This document shows positions 54,152-64,000 of a stretch of DNA of 64,000 bases, in pieces. Made by a program: the position numbers and the translations under genes. The notes under the pieces were generated by a model. It was not told the DNA's origin and did not search any database. It saw only the letters and a list, made by a program, of their open reading frames with translations. The stretch is from Knufia peltigerae (lineage: Eukaryota > Ascomycota > Eurotiomycetes > Chaetothyriales > Trichomeriaceae). Positions within the stretch are counted from its first letter, which is position 1; the number at the start of each line of letters is the position of its first letter. The DNA lies in NCBI GenBank assembly GCA_030247855.1, contig JAPDRN010000105.1:1-64000 (forward strand), in the 5' to 3' direction.

Positions 54152-56253
54152 ATGGCTCCGTCTGCGATCATCGAGCCTCCGACTCCTAAGGAGCTCTTCA
54201 AGGTCGAAAATGCCCCTCTCGCCTACCGAAATGATACTTGGAAAAAGCCCGTTGCCGATGATTACATGTATGCGTTCAAGTACAATTTCCCACTACCAAC
54301 GTATGCCGATAGCAAGGATATCCTCGATTTCACCGAAGGCGGCGAGAAGAGTCGCGAGGAAATTGCCGATCGTTTCGTAAAGCAGTTGGAACAGGTCATC
54401 CAAAGCCGTGATTCCCAAGCATTTGCCGACTTGTTCTTGAACTGTGGTAAATCGAACGTCCTTGTCTCATCATTATTCTTGACTCTAACCTTCCTCCCAC
54501 AGGAGTATGGAGAGACAAAGTGTCTTTCACTTGGGACTATCGTTCCTTCAACACGCCGAAAAACATAGAAAAGGCAGCTTGGGATCTTTTCCCTCGCACG
54601 CCAACCCGCAACTACAAGCTGATCGAACCCGCCCCGTCGATCCAGCGGCCATACCCTGATATCGCCTGGCTGCAAATCGTATATTCTTTCGAGACCAACC
54701 TCGTCGGCGCAACTGGTGTCTTGAACCTTATCAAAACAACCGATGGTTTCAAGATCTGGACGCTTCATACCGCTATCGAGAGCCTTATCGGCCACCCAGA
54801 AGTGCCCAACAGGGATGGCCACATGACTGGAGACAAGTCCTGGCACAACCAGAGGATCGAGGATGACAACCTGGAAGGCGTCGAGCCTCAAGTCCTTGTG
54901 ATTGGTGGAGGTCACTGGTAAGTTACATTCCGTATCCTCGATGTATCATGCTAAGATTCTGTCAGTGGCCTTCATATGGCTGCTCGACTCAAGGCCCTCG
55001 GCATTGACGCCCTTGTGGTTGAGCGCAACAAGCGGATCGGCGACAACTGGCGCAACCGATACGAATATCTCTCCCTCCATCTTCCTCATTGGGCCGATCA
55101 TTTTCCCTACTTCCCTTATCCCGACCACTGGCCAACATATACCCCAGCCGGGAAGATGGGTGATTGGCTTGAATGGTATGCGAGTGCTATGGAGCTAACC
55201 ACGTGGACTGACAGTTCCGTGGTGGGAGCTTCACAATCCAGCACGGGTGAGTGGGAGGTGACGGTTGAACGTGGGACGAAAGACAACAAGTATACGCGGA
55301 CTTTTCATCCCGCGCACGTTGTCGTTGCCACATCTCTTGCTGGTGTGCCCTTCACCCCAAACATCCCCGGCATGGACAAGTTCAAGGGCACCGTCCGGCA
55401 CTCGACCCAACATGACTCCGCCCGTGAGTGGGTCGGCAAGAAGGTTCTTGTCGTGGGAACGTCTTCTTCCGGCTTCGATACAGCATACGATTTTGCTCGT
55501 CGCAGCATCGATGTCACTCTCCTTCAGAGGTCGCCTGCGTACCTGATGTCCTTGGAAGAATCGGTTCCGAGGGTAAGTCATGATCCACCTGCGCAGCGCC
55601 ACCCATATTTACTAAATCTATGTTTCCAGATTCTCGCTCCTCTTTACGAGCCCAAAGACCACAAACCACCAAATATCGAAAATGCAGATCGACTGAATTA
55701 CAGTATGCCCGTCGGTCCAGCGGAAGAGCTGAATCGCCGAGTGGCCCGAGACATCTGGAACGCCGACGTAGAACTGATTGCCAATATGGAAAGGGCCGGT
55801 TTCCGTGTCTGGAGAGGTCAACGTGACACCGGTTCTCATACTCTTGGGTACACCAAGAACGGAGGCTTCTATTTCGATGCCGGTGCTTGCCAGGCGATCA
55901 TCAATGGCAAGATCAAAGTCGAGCAAGGGTACCCGATCGCTTTCACCGAAAACAGTATCGTACTGAACGGCGACCGAGAGCAACAATACGATCTAGTCGT
56001 GTTGGCCACCGGATTTTCCAATACTATCGATTCGGTCCGCAATATCCTTGGTGATGAGATCGCAGATCAATGTAACCCAATTTGGGGTATGGATGAGGAA
56101 GGCGAACTCAATACGGCGTGGAAAACCAGCGGTGTTCCTGGTCTATGGCTAATGGTGGGGACTTTGCAACATGGTAGATATCACTCGAAGAAATTGGCCC
56201 TTAGGATCAAGGCGATACTGGAAGGCGTGGCTCCTGAGCCATATCTAGAATAG
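54152..56253 (+). CDS. Flavin-containing monooxygenase with N-terminal NTF2-like domain
   Basis: 646 aa. Exons 54152-54446, 54503-54917, 54966-55572, 55630-56253. FAD/NADPH monooxygenase of the FMO/YUCCA-like group. The first ~200 residues look like an NTF2/SnoaL-like cup domain (EEIADRFVKQLEQVIQSRD ... WRDKVSFTWDYRSF ... GVLNLIKTTDGFKIWTL). FAD Rossmann motif GGGHCG (233-238, completed across intron 54918-54965), then LVVERNKRIGDNWRNRY, HWPTYTPAGKM, the NADPH Rossmann motif VVGTSSSGFDTA (GTSSSG 401-406) and the ATG-like hinge VVLATGFSNT. Intron 55573-55629 is 57 nt without stops, so the unspliced message is also open (19 extra residues); GTAAGT and TACTAAAT indicate splicing. Oxygenates a nucleophilic or carbonyl substrate; which one is unknown. 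Confidence 0.9.
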
Positions 56254-56982
56254 ATTGGAATGCTGTTTTCTTCATCATATCTTGATATTCTCTTGTCCTT
56301 TAATCAAGTCTCCATTGGCCAAAAAGTTTAATCTGCTTCGTAATAACTGGATGAAGTTTGCGTCGCCCCAGGAGATTGGAGTCTTGATATTGTGAGGACG
56401 ATGGTATGAATGTCGCTGTTCATGATTCTTGAGCGCTCCTGAGTACTATATGTAGGTGTACTTTGGTTTCATGTTTTCTTTCTGAAATGTAAGGCATGTA
56501 TAGCATCTAAGGAAAAGGATTCCGTAGTATATGCTTACGCGCCAATCCTGTCTCCTCATACCCTAGGCGTCTTGATGGTCGGACACCTGAGAAGTGACAA
56601 CTCGGCTACACCTTGTCCATTACCCGGGAACATGTGGTATCAATCTAACAAAGGGATTCAAGAATAAGAAGCAGGGGAGAAGGCATTGCTAAGTCTTGAC
56701 TATAGGAGCTTTTTGCATGTTGATTGGAAAAGATTGAGATTGATTTTGGGTTGGATACTGCATAAACCACTTCAATTCATCTTTGAATGTGAAAGGTGGG
56801 ATAATATCAAATAGCTTTAAATTTCGCATCATTCGCGAATTCATTCCATCTGTGCAACCAGTCTTCCTCCGTGAATCCATGATTCATTTTCCATATAGTG
56901 CTCGTAAAAGCTAAACAATCCTAAAGCTCGTACTCATTCTCTACCATGTTGGAAGTTGGGGCGAGCGAAGTGTCCATTAAAC
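56254..56982. other. Convergent 3' region
   Basis: 729 bp between the FMO (+) and sugar transporter (-) stops; no gene seen. Confidence 0.4.
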
Positions 56983-58868
56983 TCAATGACCCACGGCTCT
57001 GGTCCTGGGTTGGTTCTTGAGGCGCTCTTTGATCTCCTGCTTCTTTTCCTTTCTCAACTGTCTTGCATACTTGACACCAAAGCCATGTTGGAAAACTTCG
57101 CCAATCTCTTCGAGGTTCAAGCCCGACACTTCAGGGTAGAACAGAATGATCAAGATCCAGCCGATGCCGCAGATGGCAGCATAGAAACCAAAAGCGCCGG
57201 ATGGGGTCATGCCCTTCATCATGGACAAAAAGGTCGAAGAGACGATGATGTTGGACCCCCAACACGAGCAGGTTAGCCACATGGTACCAGTGGCGCGGAC
57301 TTCCATGGGGAAGAAGTCGGTGCTCATCCACGCGGTATTGCCGACGGACACGCCGTAGAAGAAGACAAACCATATGATGAAGACAAGCACCACGATGGCT
57401 GGTGGAGTGACTTTGGTTGCTTGGAGCTCGAGAGTGTGCGTGTCAACCGGAATGAAACTGAAGGCCACCGCTACCGCAATCAGACCGGCCGACATACCCC
57501 AAACGGTCGAAACTAGGACACGGCGACGTCCAATTGGGTCGACGCACATCATGTTGATCCATGTCATCACAAAGTTGGTGCCGGAAACGACTAGACCGAC
57601 GGCCACGGGGTTGGAGAAACCAACCAGCGCGAAAAGTGTCGAAGAATAGTACATGAGTGTATTGAACCCGGACATCTGCGAGATGACCATGAGACCGCAG
57701 GCGCAGACAAGAGCGCGGAAATTGGCTGGATTGGTGTGCAGCTGCTTAATTTTACCCCAGCGGGATTGGTTCTCGTTGAGCTCTTTGACTTCCTCGCATG
57801 CAGCAGCAATGACGGCTGCTTTGGCGCGGACTTGCTCGGCACTGGCGCCCTTGTAGATCTTTGCGAGCACGGCTTCAGCCTCTGCGATCTTGCCGTGGTA
57901 GATCAATTGACGTGGAGACTCGGGGCAGAAGGGCAACAGACAGGCCAGGAGGATCGCCGGGACACCTCCAAGGCCAACCATGTAGCGCCAACCATTAGGA
58001 CTAGGATCGTCAGAATACAAAGGTGGTGCAATTGTGTTCGCGGCGTCAGACTTACACATGTGCAAACGCGGCTCCAATGCCATAGCTTATGACTTGACCG
58101 CCGGTAATTGACATATTGTTCAGGCCAATAAGTCGACCACGAACCTTGGTAGGAGCGATCTCGGCAACGTAGAGGGGTACGACCATGGCAGCTGAGCCCA
58201 CGCCGAACCCAACCACCAATCTTCCGACGGACATCTGAGCAATAGTGTACGCGGCTGCCTGTAGGAGAGCTCCCACAGTGAAGAGAACACAGCCGACGTA
58301 GATTGCAATCTTGCGACCATACTGTGATTTGAAATGTCAGAAGCTGCTTTCAAGTGTGGTAAAGGGAAGATGCTACCTTGTCGGCGGTCAAACCTGCTAT
58401 GATTGAACCAATAAAGGCACCACCGGAACAAAGAGACGTGATCAATTCCTTCTCGCTCGATGTGACTGGACGATTGTTCAAATCGCTGTGCAGGTACACC
58501 AAGACGGCAGAAATGATACCAGTATCGTAGCCAAAAAGGGAGCCTGCAATGGACGCGGTGGCCGAGATAAGCCAGACGTACCATGACACGGCAATGTCGT
58601 CAATGTCCTGGGTTGAGTCATCGTCGTTGACTTCCACGTGAGTTGAGTCAGGAAAGACCATGGCCAAGTTGGCCTTGTCGAAGCTCCTTCTAATGGAATC
58701 TCGGCGGCTGCCAGGTGCAGATGCCGAGTTGCGGCGGTCGAAGGAGGCTCTCATCGCGCTGTCTGGTCGAAGGCTGCTACGGCCGACCTGGTTGGTTTCC
58801 ATGTGTTCGAACTTTCTGCTCTTCTCCTGGACGGCTTGCTCAAAAGCCATATGATCTCGATTAGCCAT
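56983..58868 (-). CDS. Sugar-porter family MFS transporter, myo-inositol type
   Basis: 591 aa. Exons (minus) 58868-58377, 58321-58056, 58000-56983. Proton-coupled polyol/sugar importer of the plasma membrane. A ~90-residue hydrophilic N-terminus (Ser/Arg-rich, SRRDSIRRSF) precedes span 1, as in fungal Itr proteins. Landmarks: SIAGSLFGYDTGIISAVLVY, LTADKYGRKIAIYVGCVLF (joined across intron 58322-58376), VPLYVAEIAPTKVRGRLIG, GWRYMVGLGGVPAILLACLL, PESPRQLIYHGK, DPIGRRRVLVST and PEVSGLNLEEIGEVF. The YGRK, PESPR and GRR signatures are intact. The sequence is closest, by my reading, to myo-inositol transporters; other polyols are possible. It sits between the FMO and P450 genes, codirectional with the P450. 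Confidence 0.9.
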
Positions 58869-59691
58869 CTTTTGCGTTAAGTGTTGTGCAAACGTATGAA
58901 GATAATTTGTAAGAAGCCCGGGAGATTTGTTGGCTTGGCGACTAGGTTCTGCGCTTGAGAAGCTTGGCCGTTGCGACGACTGAGTCGGAGGAGCACAAAG
59001 TCGTATTATATAGGCGTGAGGAAGATACTTTGAAGAGTTCCCGGCAGGGAAGTGCCCATGGGGTTGAAGGTTGCTCTAGATCGGAAAGACCGTTACATGC
59101 GTGTAATGATGTAGAGGTAAGGTCATTCCAAAGCTACGGCCAAATGCCGACCAATCTGTGCTCGTGGCAAGATTGATTTCCGTCGCTCTACGTGACCAAA
59201 TCATCTGTGTGGGAATCCTACGGCGTTTGTGGCGAAGTTGGAAGATCCGGGGTGTTGACTGGCCACTGTCTAGAGTGACAACACAGACATGTAGAGGGAG
59301 GAATGTTCGGCGAGTAGATTCCTGCGAAGCTGGTAAAGGGTCTGGGGCTCCGAACTTGACATCAAACTGTGGGGGCAAGCCAGCGAGGGAATGAAGCCCA
59401 ACTTGGACGAATGGAACCCACTTCAAGGGCTTCGGCGAGCTCGACCAGTTCAAGTTGCTACTCCGTACGGGGCTGGACTCCATCCATGGAACAACAAGCG
59501 GGTAAAAAGTTGCCACAGCGTTGTTCCAGCACGCCAGTGTAGGCACGTAGTCAAGCTGGTCATCAATTTGATTCAGTCACTTGATTATAGTGAATATGTA
59601 AAGCATGGCTACGGTATCAACTCCTCATCAACAAAAGGTGCAGAAACATCTCGCAAGACGCTGACCTCAGATTTCGTGCACCTCCAGCAAA
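58869..59691. promoter_or_regulatory. Promoter of the inositol-type transporter / P450 3' flank
   Basis: 823 bp between two minus-strand genes; small overlapping frames without motifs, none called. Confidence 0.4.
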
Positions 59692-61257
59692 TTAAGCTTC
59701 CTCAATGCACTTTCTCCTCCACACCTTGAGTGGCATGGGCCCTGGAGACAAGTTAAAGTTCTCTCTCCTCGTAGGCTCCCATTCTGGATGAGGGAGAGCA
59801 AACTCGTAGCGATGAAGTAGTGATGCCAGCAGCACCATCTGCTCCAAATAGCTAATGTTTCTACCAATGCATCCTCTTGCACCCGCCGAGAAAGCAATGA
59901 AAAATGGCTGCAAATTTTTCCCCTCCTCACCCATCCATCTGTCGGGGTTATACATCTCTGAGTCGGGGAAGACATCGGCATCCCTGTGGGCGACATAAGA
60001 AGAAATTGAGACTGTGGTATTGCCGGGAATGTATTCCTCAACCACCGCAGCACCCTCGGGTGGCGTCTTACGAGGAAGGCCAAAGGTGGTGGGTGGAAAT
60101 AGTCGCATGCTCTCATCCAAACAGGCTCGCAGGTAAGGGAGGTGCTTGACCTTGTCGTAGGGAGCAACGACCTCGTCCTCGTCCAGAGTACCATCAATCT
60201 CTTCACGAAGGTTCTGCAAACATCGAGGGTTCTTCAGCAGCAAGTACATGACATTGTTCATGGCGATAGCGGTCGTATCGGAACCCGCATTCATCATGAT
60301 GCTGACTTCAGCAACCATTTCACCCCATTCTAGGTCGTTGGGACCACCATATTTGTCGAACAAAAGGGCAGAGAAAAAGTCGTTAAGCTTCTCACCAGCC
60401 TGAAATCTCTTGAAACGTGTCGTCGCCCGGTTGCGGACGATGCCATCCCAGTCTTTATTGAGGCCCCATTTTCGACGATATGTCGGTGACACTAGTTTGC
60501 TGATGCGGACCAGCGTTTCGAACCATTTATACGACCAGACTAAGTTCGACTGAGCCCAAGCGGTGGCATGCAAACATTCTCTAAAATGGACTTGCTTCAA
60601 TGTGCCGTCAGGACCCTCTGAGGTGACCAAATCATCGCCACGCTCGAGAAACCCAAGGTCCTCACTAAGTCCAATATTGGCAATTGCGCAGACAGTGAAG
60701 AGGTTGGTCCACATTCGATAGTCTACCGTTTGGTCTTCTGGCGACGGGAGGTCTCCTGCAGCCAATGGTTCGGTGCATCGATCATCGAACGACTTGATCA
60801 GTCGACTTGTGACATCAGCCACCTTGTGCTCCCAACCCTCGAGATTTTTGATGGCATAGGCACTCGACAGCATTTTCCTCTTGCGGGCGTGCTCGGGCCT
60901 GTCAACGACATCCGCCAGATGGTAATGGGTGCCTGCCAGCACGTCGTACATTGTGTCTTTGATGCATTTTGTGTTGTGCCCATAAATATCCTTGATGGCT
61001 TCCTTCTTGCTGAAAGATAGAGAGTTCGGCCCAATGCGAATAACGGGGTGTTTCTTGTGGGCGTTGAGTAAAGTCTGAGATCGAAATCCTTTGTGTGCCT
61101 CGTATATGAATGGGAGATCCGAGATACCAGAAAGTATCGACAAGGTCGGATATTTGCGGAGACCTTTGGGGTCACGGAAGTAGTTGATGAGAGGAACAAG
61201 GACAAGGTAGCCAAATGCAGCCGCAGCCGTGACAACAGAAAAGAAGTAACCCAGCAT
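59692..61257 (-). CDS. Cytochrome P450 monooxygenase
   Basis: 521 aa, single exon. ER-anchored haem-thiolate oxygenase. N-terminal membrane anchor at residues ~3-25 (FFSVVTAAAAFGYLVLVPLI), I-helix AGSDTT (324-329), K-helix ESMR (382-385), PERF-like NPDRW, and haem loop FSAGARGCIGRN with the ligand C463. All are intact. The sequence around the K-helix (MRLFPPTTFGLPRKTPPEGA) recalls the CYP53/benzoate 4-hydroxylase neighbourhood, but I would not assign that function without an alignment. It diverges from a P450 reductase gene across 605 bp, so the two products are probably made together: the reductase would deliver NADPH electrons to this P450. Confidence 0.92.
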   Translation of the reverse strand: MLGYFFSVVTAAAAFGYLVLVPLINYFRDPKGLRKYPTLSILSGISDLPFIYEAHKGFRSQTLLNAHKKHPVIRIGPNSLSFSKKEAIKDIYGHNTKCIKDTMYDVLAGTHYHLADVVDRPEHARKRKMLSSAYAIKNLEGWEHKVADVTSRLIKSFDDRCTEPLAAGDLPSPEDQTVDYRMWTNLFTVCAIANIGLSEDLGFLERGDDLVTSEGPDGTLKQVHFRECLHATAWAQSNLVWSYKWFETLVRISKLVSPTYRRKWGLNKDWDGIVRNRATTRFKRFQAGEKLNDFFSALLFDKYGGPNDLEWGEMVAEVSIMMNAGSDTTAIAMNNVMYLLLKNPRCLQNLREEIDGTLDEDEVVAPYDKVKHLPYLRACLDESMRLFPPTTFGLPRKTPPEGAAVVEEYIPGNTTVSISSYVAHRDADVFPDSEMYNPDRWMGEEGKNLQPFFIAFSAGARGCIGRNISYLEQMVLLASLLHRYEFALPHPEWEPTRRENFNLSPGPMPLKVWRRKCIEEA

Positions 61258-61862
61258 CCTGAGCTGAACGTATATTGGAAGGAAGACAAGGTGATTTCGT
61301 GATGATCCGACTGGATTCCAAGAGCAGGGGCAATCTATATCCTCTCAGTGGCACACAACCTTCCCGCCCTGGCCGAGAGACCAGATCACGTTTTCATATC
61401 TCCATTACCTACAATCGGGGCAGATGTCGCAAAAATAGAAGGCTGATCCACCTCCACAGGGACCTGGGAGTTCACACCGCAACTGACAGACCTGCATGGA
61501 TCTTCCCCGGGCTAGCGCTTTCTCAAGAGGGGTAGTTTTCCGCCGAGGGTTGCCAACCGTATCTATTTAGAAACACACGCCGGGATATCCCGCCGAAGGG
61601 TTCATGTCCTCCCTCTCTTTCTCTTCTAGACCCCCCTTGGAGGTTACTTTCCCCGGCCCCAGGGGATCAGCTTCAGAGTTGCTGCTGTGCAAGCGTGGCG
61701 TCTGTGGATAAACATGTCCAACCAAAGCTCACAGCGACGCCTCGGACTTGGGATTGCGGCGCCACACCTGGACCACAGAATATATGACAATGGATTCTCA
61801 AGCAGGACACAAAAGTAAAAGAAGCATCTTTCTCCCAACAGCGGTCTGCAAGTTGGACAAGA
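61258..61862. promoter_or_regulatory. Bidirectional promoter: P450 / P450 reductase
   Basis: 605 bp between divergent start codons. Short frames on both strands lack motifs. Shared control of the P450 and its reductase is the natural inference. Confidence 0.5.
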
Positions 61863-64000
61863 ATGTCGTTCACGCTGGTAGAGTTCAGCAGACTGGCTCG
61901 GCTCCCAGAACTCCTTCGGCAATTGATCAAGAATCCCGGACTAGATGACCTTCTCATACTCGCGATCTTGCTCGCCGGCAGCATCACATATTTTGGGTGC
62001 GGCATAATATGGGACAAGCCCGATCCATATCACTACAAGTGGTTCGAAAGGCCTCAAGCTGGCGCCTCAGTCCCAGGTGCCGCCACCAAAGCTACACGGA
62101 ATATCGCACAATCGCTTGCCGAAACAGGTCATCAAGCGGTTATCTTCTGGGGTTCTCAGTCTGGCACCGCAGAAGGCTTCGCACATCGCTTAGCAAGAGA
62201 TTTCCACGGCCGCCTCAAGCTCGAAGTGTTAGTGGCCGATGTCTCGGACTATGATCATCACACCATCGCCGAATTATCTGAGTCTCAGTATGCCATCTTC
62301 ATCATGTCCACATACGGCGAAGGCGATCCCAGCGACAATTCTACCAGCTTTCTGAGTTGGCTACAATCAAAACCTCAAGTGTCATTTGCCAATCTGAGGT
62401 ACGCCGCTTTCGGCTGCGGGAACAGCAACTACAAGCGCTACAATGCAGTGATCGACACCGTCGTTGCTTCGCTGCAAGGCCTCGGGGCTCAGAAGATCCT
62501 TCCTGTGGGAAAAGCCGACGAGGCCCAAGGTAGTACGGACGAAGATTTCATGGAGTGGAAAACGAGCTTGCTCCACGAGTTTTGCACCCAGCTAGGTCTC
62601 ACCGAGTCTGAGCCGGTATACGAGCCAGCGATAAAAATCGTCTTCGACGAGTCCATCGACTCGAGCGGCATCTACTTGGGCGAACCCCTGAAACAATCTT
62701 CCACCGAAGTCTCGACCGGGCCATCGACCGCAATAGTTCCCTTGCCGATAACTTCAGCTCAAGAGCTTCTCAGTGACACGTCAGAAATGCGCAGCTGCCT
62801 GCATCTCGAAATTAACCTGTCCGAGCACCCAGAAGTCAAATACAAGACAGGCGATCACCTAGCCGTCCGGCCGATCAATCCGATCTCTGAGGTCAAGGCA
62901 CTTGTCGATGTCCTAGGTCTCAGGGGCCGCGAGGACATCCCTATCATGATTCAACGTTCTGAATCGACCTCTGAAAAGCTCAACCTACCGTCCCCAACCA
63001 CGATATCTGCGCTCTTCAGCCATTATCTCGAGATCTGTGCGCCTGTCTCTCGCGAGACGGCCATGTCCCTAGCACAGATCGCCAGCTCCTCTTCTGCAAA
63101 GGATCAGCTCCTAGCCCTGGCCTCGGACAAGAGTGTCTTTTCTGCATTCTTGGCCAAAACACACATTACCTTCAATCGGCTTCTGAGACATATCCAGGGC
63201 GTTGATCCTAGCGCCAGTTGGTCTAGCCTCCCCCTATCTTTTGTCATTGAGTCGCTCCGGCCGATGCAATCTCGCTATTATTCCATCTCCAGCTCAAGCA
63301 TAACATCACCCCGGCGTGCTGCCATCACAGTTGCCAACAATCCAAAGCCTCTGCTTGGAGAAAACGCCACTTTCATCCCCGGATTGGCAAGCACATACCT
63401 CTCCACTTTCACATCGGATGGCCCTTCACCCCTCAGTGCGCTCTACCCGCCCATTGTCAACCCGAGCCTGCCAATAACGACAAACTCGGCATCAACAAGT
63501 ATTCTTCATGCCTCGATCCGGCATTCCACATTCAAGCTACCTGCGTCATTGAGTCTCCCAATCATCATGGTTGCAGCCGGCACAGGCATTGCTCCATTCC
63601 GTGCCTTCATACATGAGCGCGCTCGTCTCGCACGGCTCCAGGGTCACAGGGGCCCTGTCGGCCGGATGATCCTGATTTTTGGCTGCCGACATCCGGACCA
63701 GGACCTCTTGTACAAGGAGGACTTGGAGCAGTTGCAATCGAGCCTGCCGGGGCTGGATATTGTATATGCATTCTCGCGCGTGGAAGGTCAGAAGAAGGTC
63801 TACGTTCAGGACCGCGTGGCCGAGCGACAAGATGATTTGGTTGACATGCTCCTCAAAGAGGATGCAGCCTTGTATCTCTGTGGATCGGCGGCCATGGCCC
63901 GAGAAGTTGGCAAGCGGCTCGGCGAAGGAGTCAAAGAGGCAAGATCATATGATGATGACAGGTTGAACAATTGGAGGAGAGAGAGGAAGCGACTGAAAAG
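61863..64000 (+). CDS. NADPH-cytochrome P450 reductase (3' end beyond window)
   Basis: Open without interruption from ATG 61863 to the window edge: 712 codons plus two bases, no intron, near the usual full length (~700 aa), so only a short C-terminal tail is missing. ER-anchored diflavin reductase. Membrane anchor ~28-49 (DDLLILAILLAGSITYFGCG), FMN-binding WGSQSGTAEGFA (SQSGTAE 98-104) and STYGEGDPSDNSTSF (149-163), FAD-binding RYYSISS from R471, NADPH-binding AAGTGIAPFRAF (GTGIAPFR 573-580), and CGSAAMAREVG from C673. All cofactor motifs are intact. A general housekeeping reductase is usually unlinked to P450s; a second, cluster-resident copy beside a P450 suggests a dedicated partner (inference). 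Confidence 0.93.
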   Translation, partial: MSFTLVEFSRLARLPELLRQLIKNPGLDDLLILAILLAGSITYFGCGIIWDKPDPYHYKWFERPQAGASVPGAATKATRNIAQSLAETGHQAVIFWGSQSGTAEGFAHRLARDFHGRLKLEVLVADVSDYDHHTIAELSESQYAIFIMSTYGEGDPSDNSTSFLSWLQSKPQVSFANLRYAAFGCGNSNYKRYNAVIDTVVASLQGLGAQKILPVGKADEAQGSTDEDFMEWKTSLLHEFCTQLGLTESEPVYEPAIKIVFDESIDSSGIYLGEPLKQSSTEVSTGPSTAIVPLPITSAQELLSDTSEMRSCLHLEINLSEHPEVKYKTGDHLAVRPINPISEVKALVDVLGLRGREDIPIMIQRSESTSEKLNLPSPTTISALFSHYLEICAPVSRETAMSLAQIASSSSAKDQLLALASDKSVFSAFLAKTHITFNRLLRHIQGVDPSASWSSLPLSFVIESLRPMQSRYYSISSSSITSPRRAAITVANNPKPLLGENATFIPGLASTYLSTFTSDGPSPLSALYPPIVNPSLPITTNSASTSILHASIRHSTFKLPASLSLPIIMVAAGTGIAPFRAFIHERARLARLQGHRGPVGRMILIFGCRHPDQDLLYKEDLEQLQSSLPGLDIVYAFSRVEGQKKVYVQDRVAERQDDLVDMLLKEDAALYLCGSAAMAREVGKRLGEGVKEARSYDDDRLNNWRRERKRLK

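Noticed and set aside
1..64000. tRNA, rRNA, CRISPR arrays, riboswitches
   Set aside because: No tRNA B-box with cloverleaf context or rRNA sequence was found by eye; CRISPR is not expected in a fungal nuclear sequence and no spaced repeats were seen. A tRNA scan would be decisive.

Overview
The window is nuclear DNA of a filamentous ascomycete (Pezizomycotina). Genes carry many short introns (mostly 45-140 nt, GT...AG with CTNAC-like branch sites). The protein families are typically fungal: four-exon-plus MFS transporters, three Zn2Cys6 regulators, an IPNS-like dioxygenase, a P450 with its reductase, and an FMO with an NTF2-like front end. Large blocks are extremely AT-rich and stop-ridden in all frames, as left by repeat-induced point mutation (RIP). 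I cannot name the species. All exon structures were worked out by hand from splice sites, reading-frame continuity and family motifs; each listed CDS model sums to whole codons.

Layout. 1-845: AT-rich repeat relic. 1.6-3.0 kb: SSU1/TehA-type sulfite or anion exporter. 4.0-7.2 kb: AflR-type regulator and a TPR protein, both on minus. 8.2-11.8 kb: two MFS transporters (DHA1 drug:H+ type and monocarboxylate type). 12.7-20.2 kb: a likely sugar-acid module made of an allantoate-permease-family MFS, a galactonate-dehydratase-like enolase-superfamily enzyme, and a large Zn2Cys6 factor sharing a divergent promoter with the dehydratase. 21.7-26.8 kb: ACC-synthase-like PLP enzyme and a third Zn2Cys6 factor. 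27.8-31.8 kb: M20 amidohydrolase divergent from a second Dal5-like permease. 33.1-38.0 kb: 2-oxoglutarate/Fe(II) oxygenase and nitronate monooxygenase, separated by an AT-rich block. 38.6-49.5 kb: long AT-rich blocks surrounding one intact secreted serine-beta-lactamase-fold gene. 50.0-50.5 kb: broken C-terminal relic of a dynamin-type GTPase. 50.7-64.0 kb: compact redox cluster of Gfo/Idh/MocA dehydrogenase, aldo-keto reductase, FMO, inositol-type sugar transporter, cytochrome P450 and a divergently transcribed NADPH-P450 reductase that runs off the right edge.

Mobile DNA: three solo LTRs of one family (about 337-354 bp, each with a 5-bp target duplication, one of them with a mismatch) and a 378-bp hAT-type non-autonomous element with an 8-bp target duplication inside an AT-rich block. 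These short elements are not RIP-mutated, while the longer repeats around them are.

Overall it reads as an accessory (lineage-specific or subtelomere-like) region rich in transporters, regulators and oxidoreductases. No polyketide or peptide synthetase, tRNA, rRNA or CRISPR array was seen. The most interesting part is the backbone-less redox cluster at the right end with its own P450 reductase.
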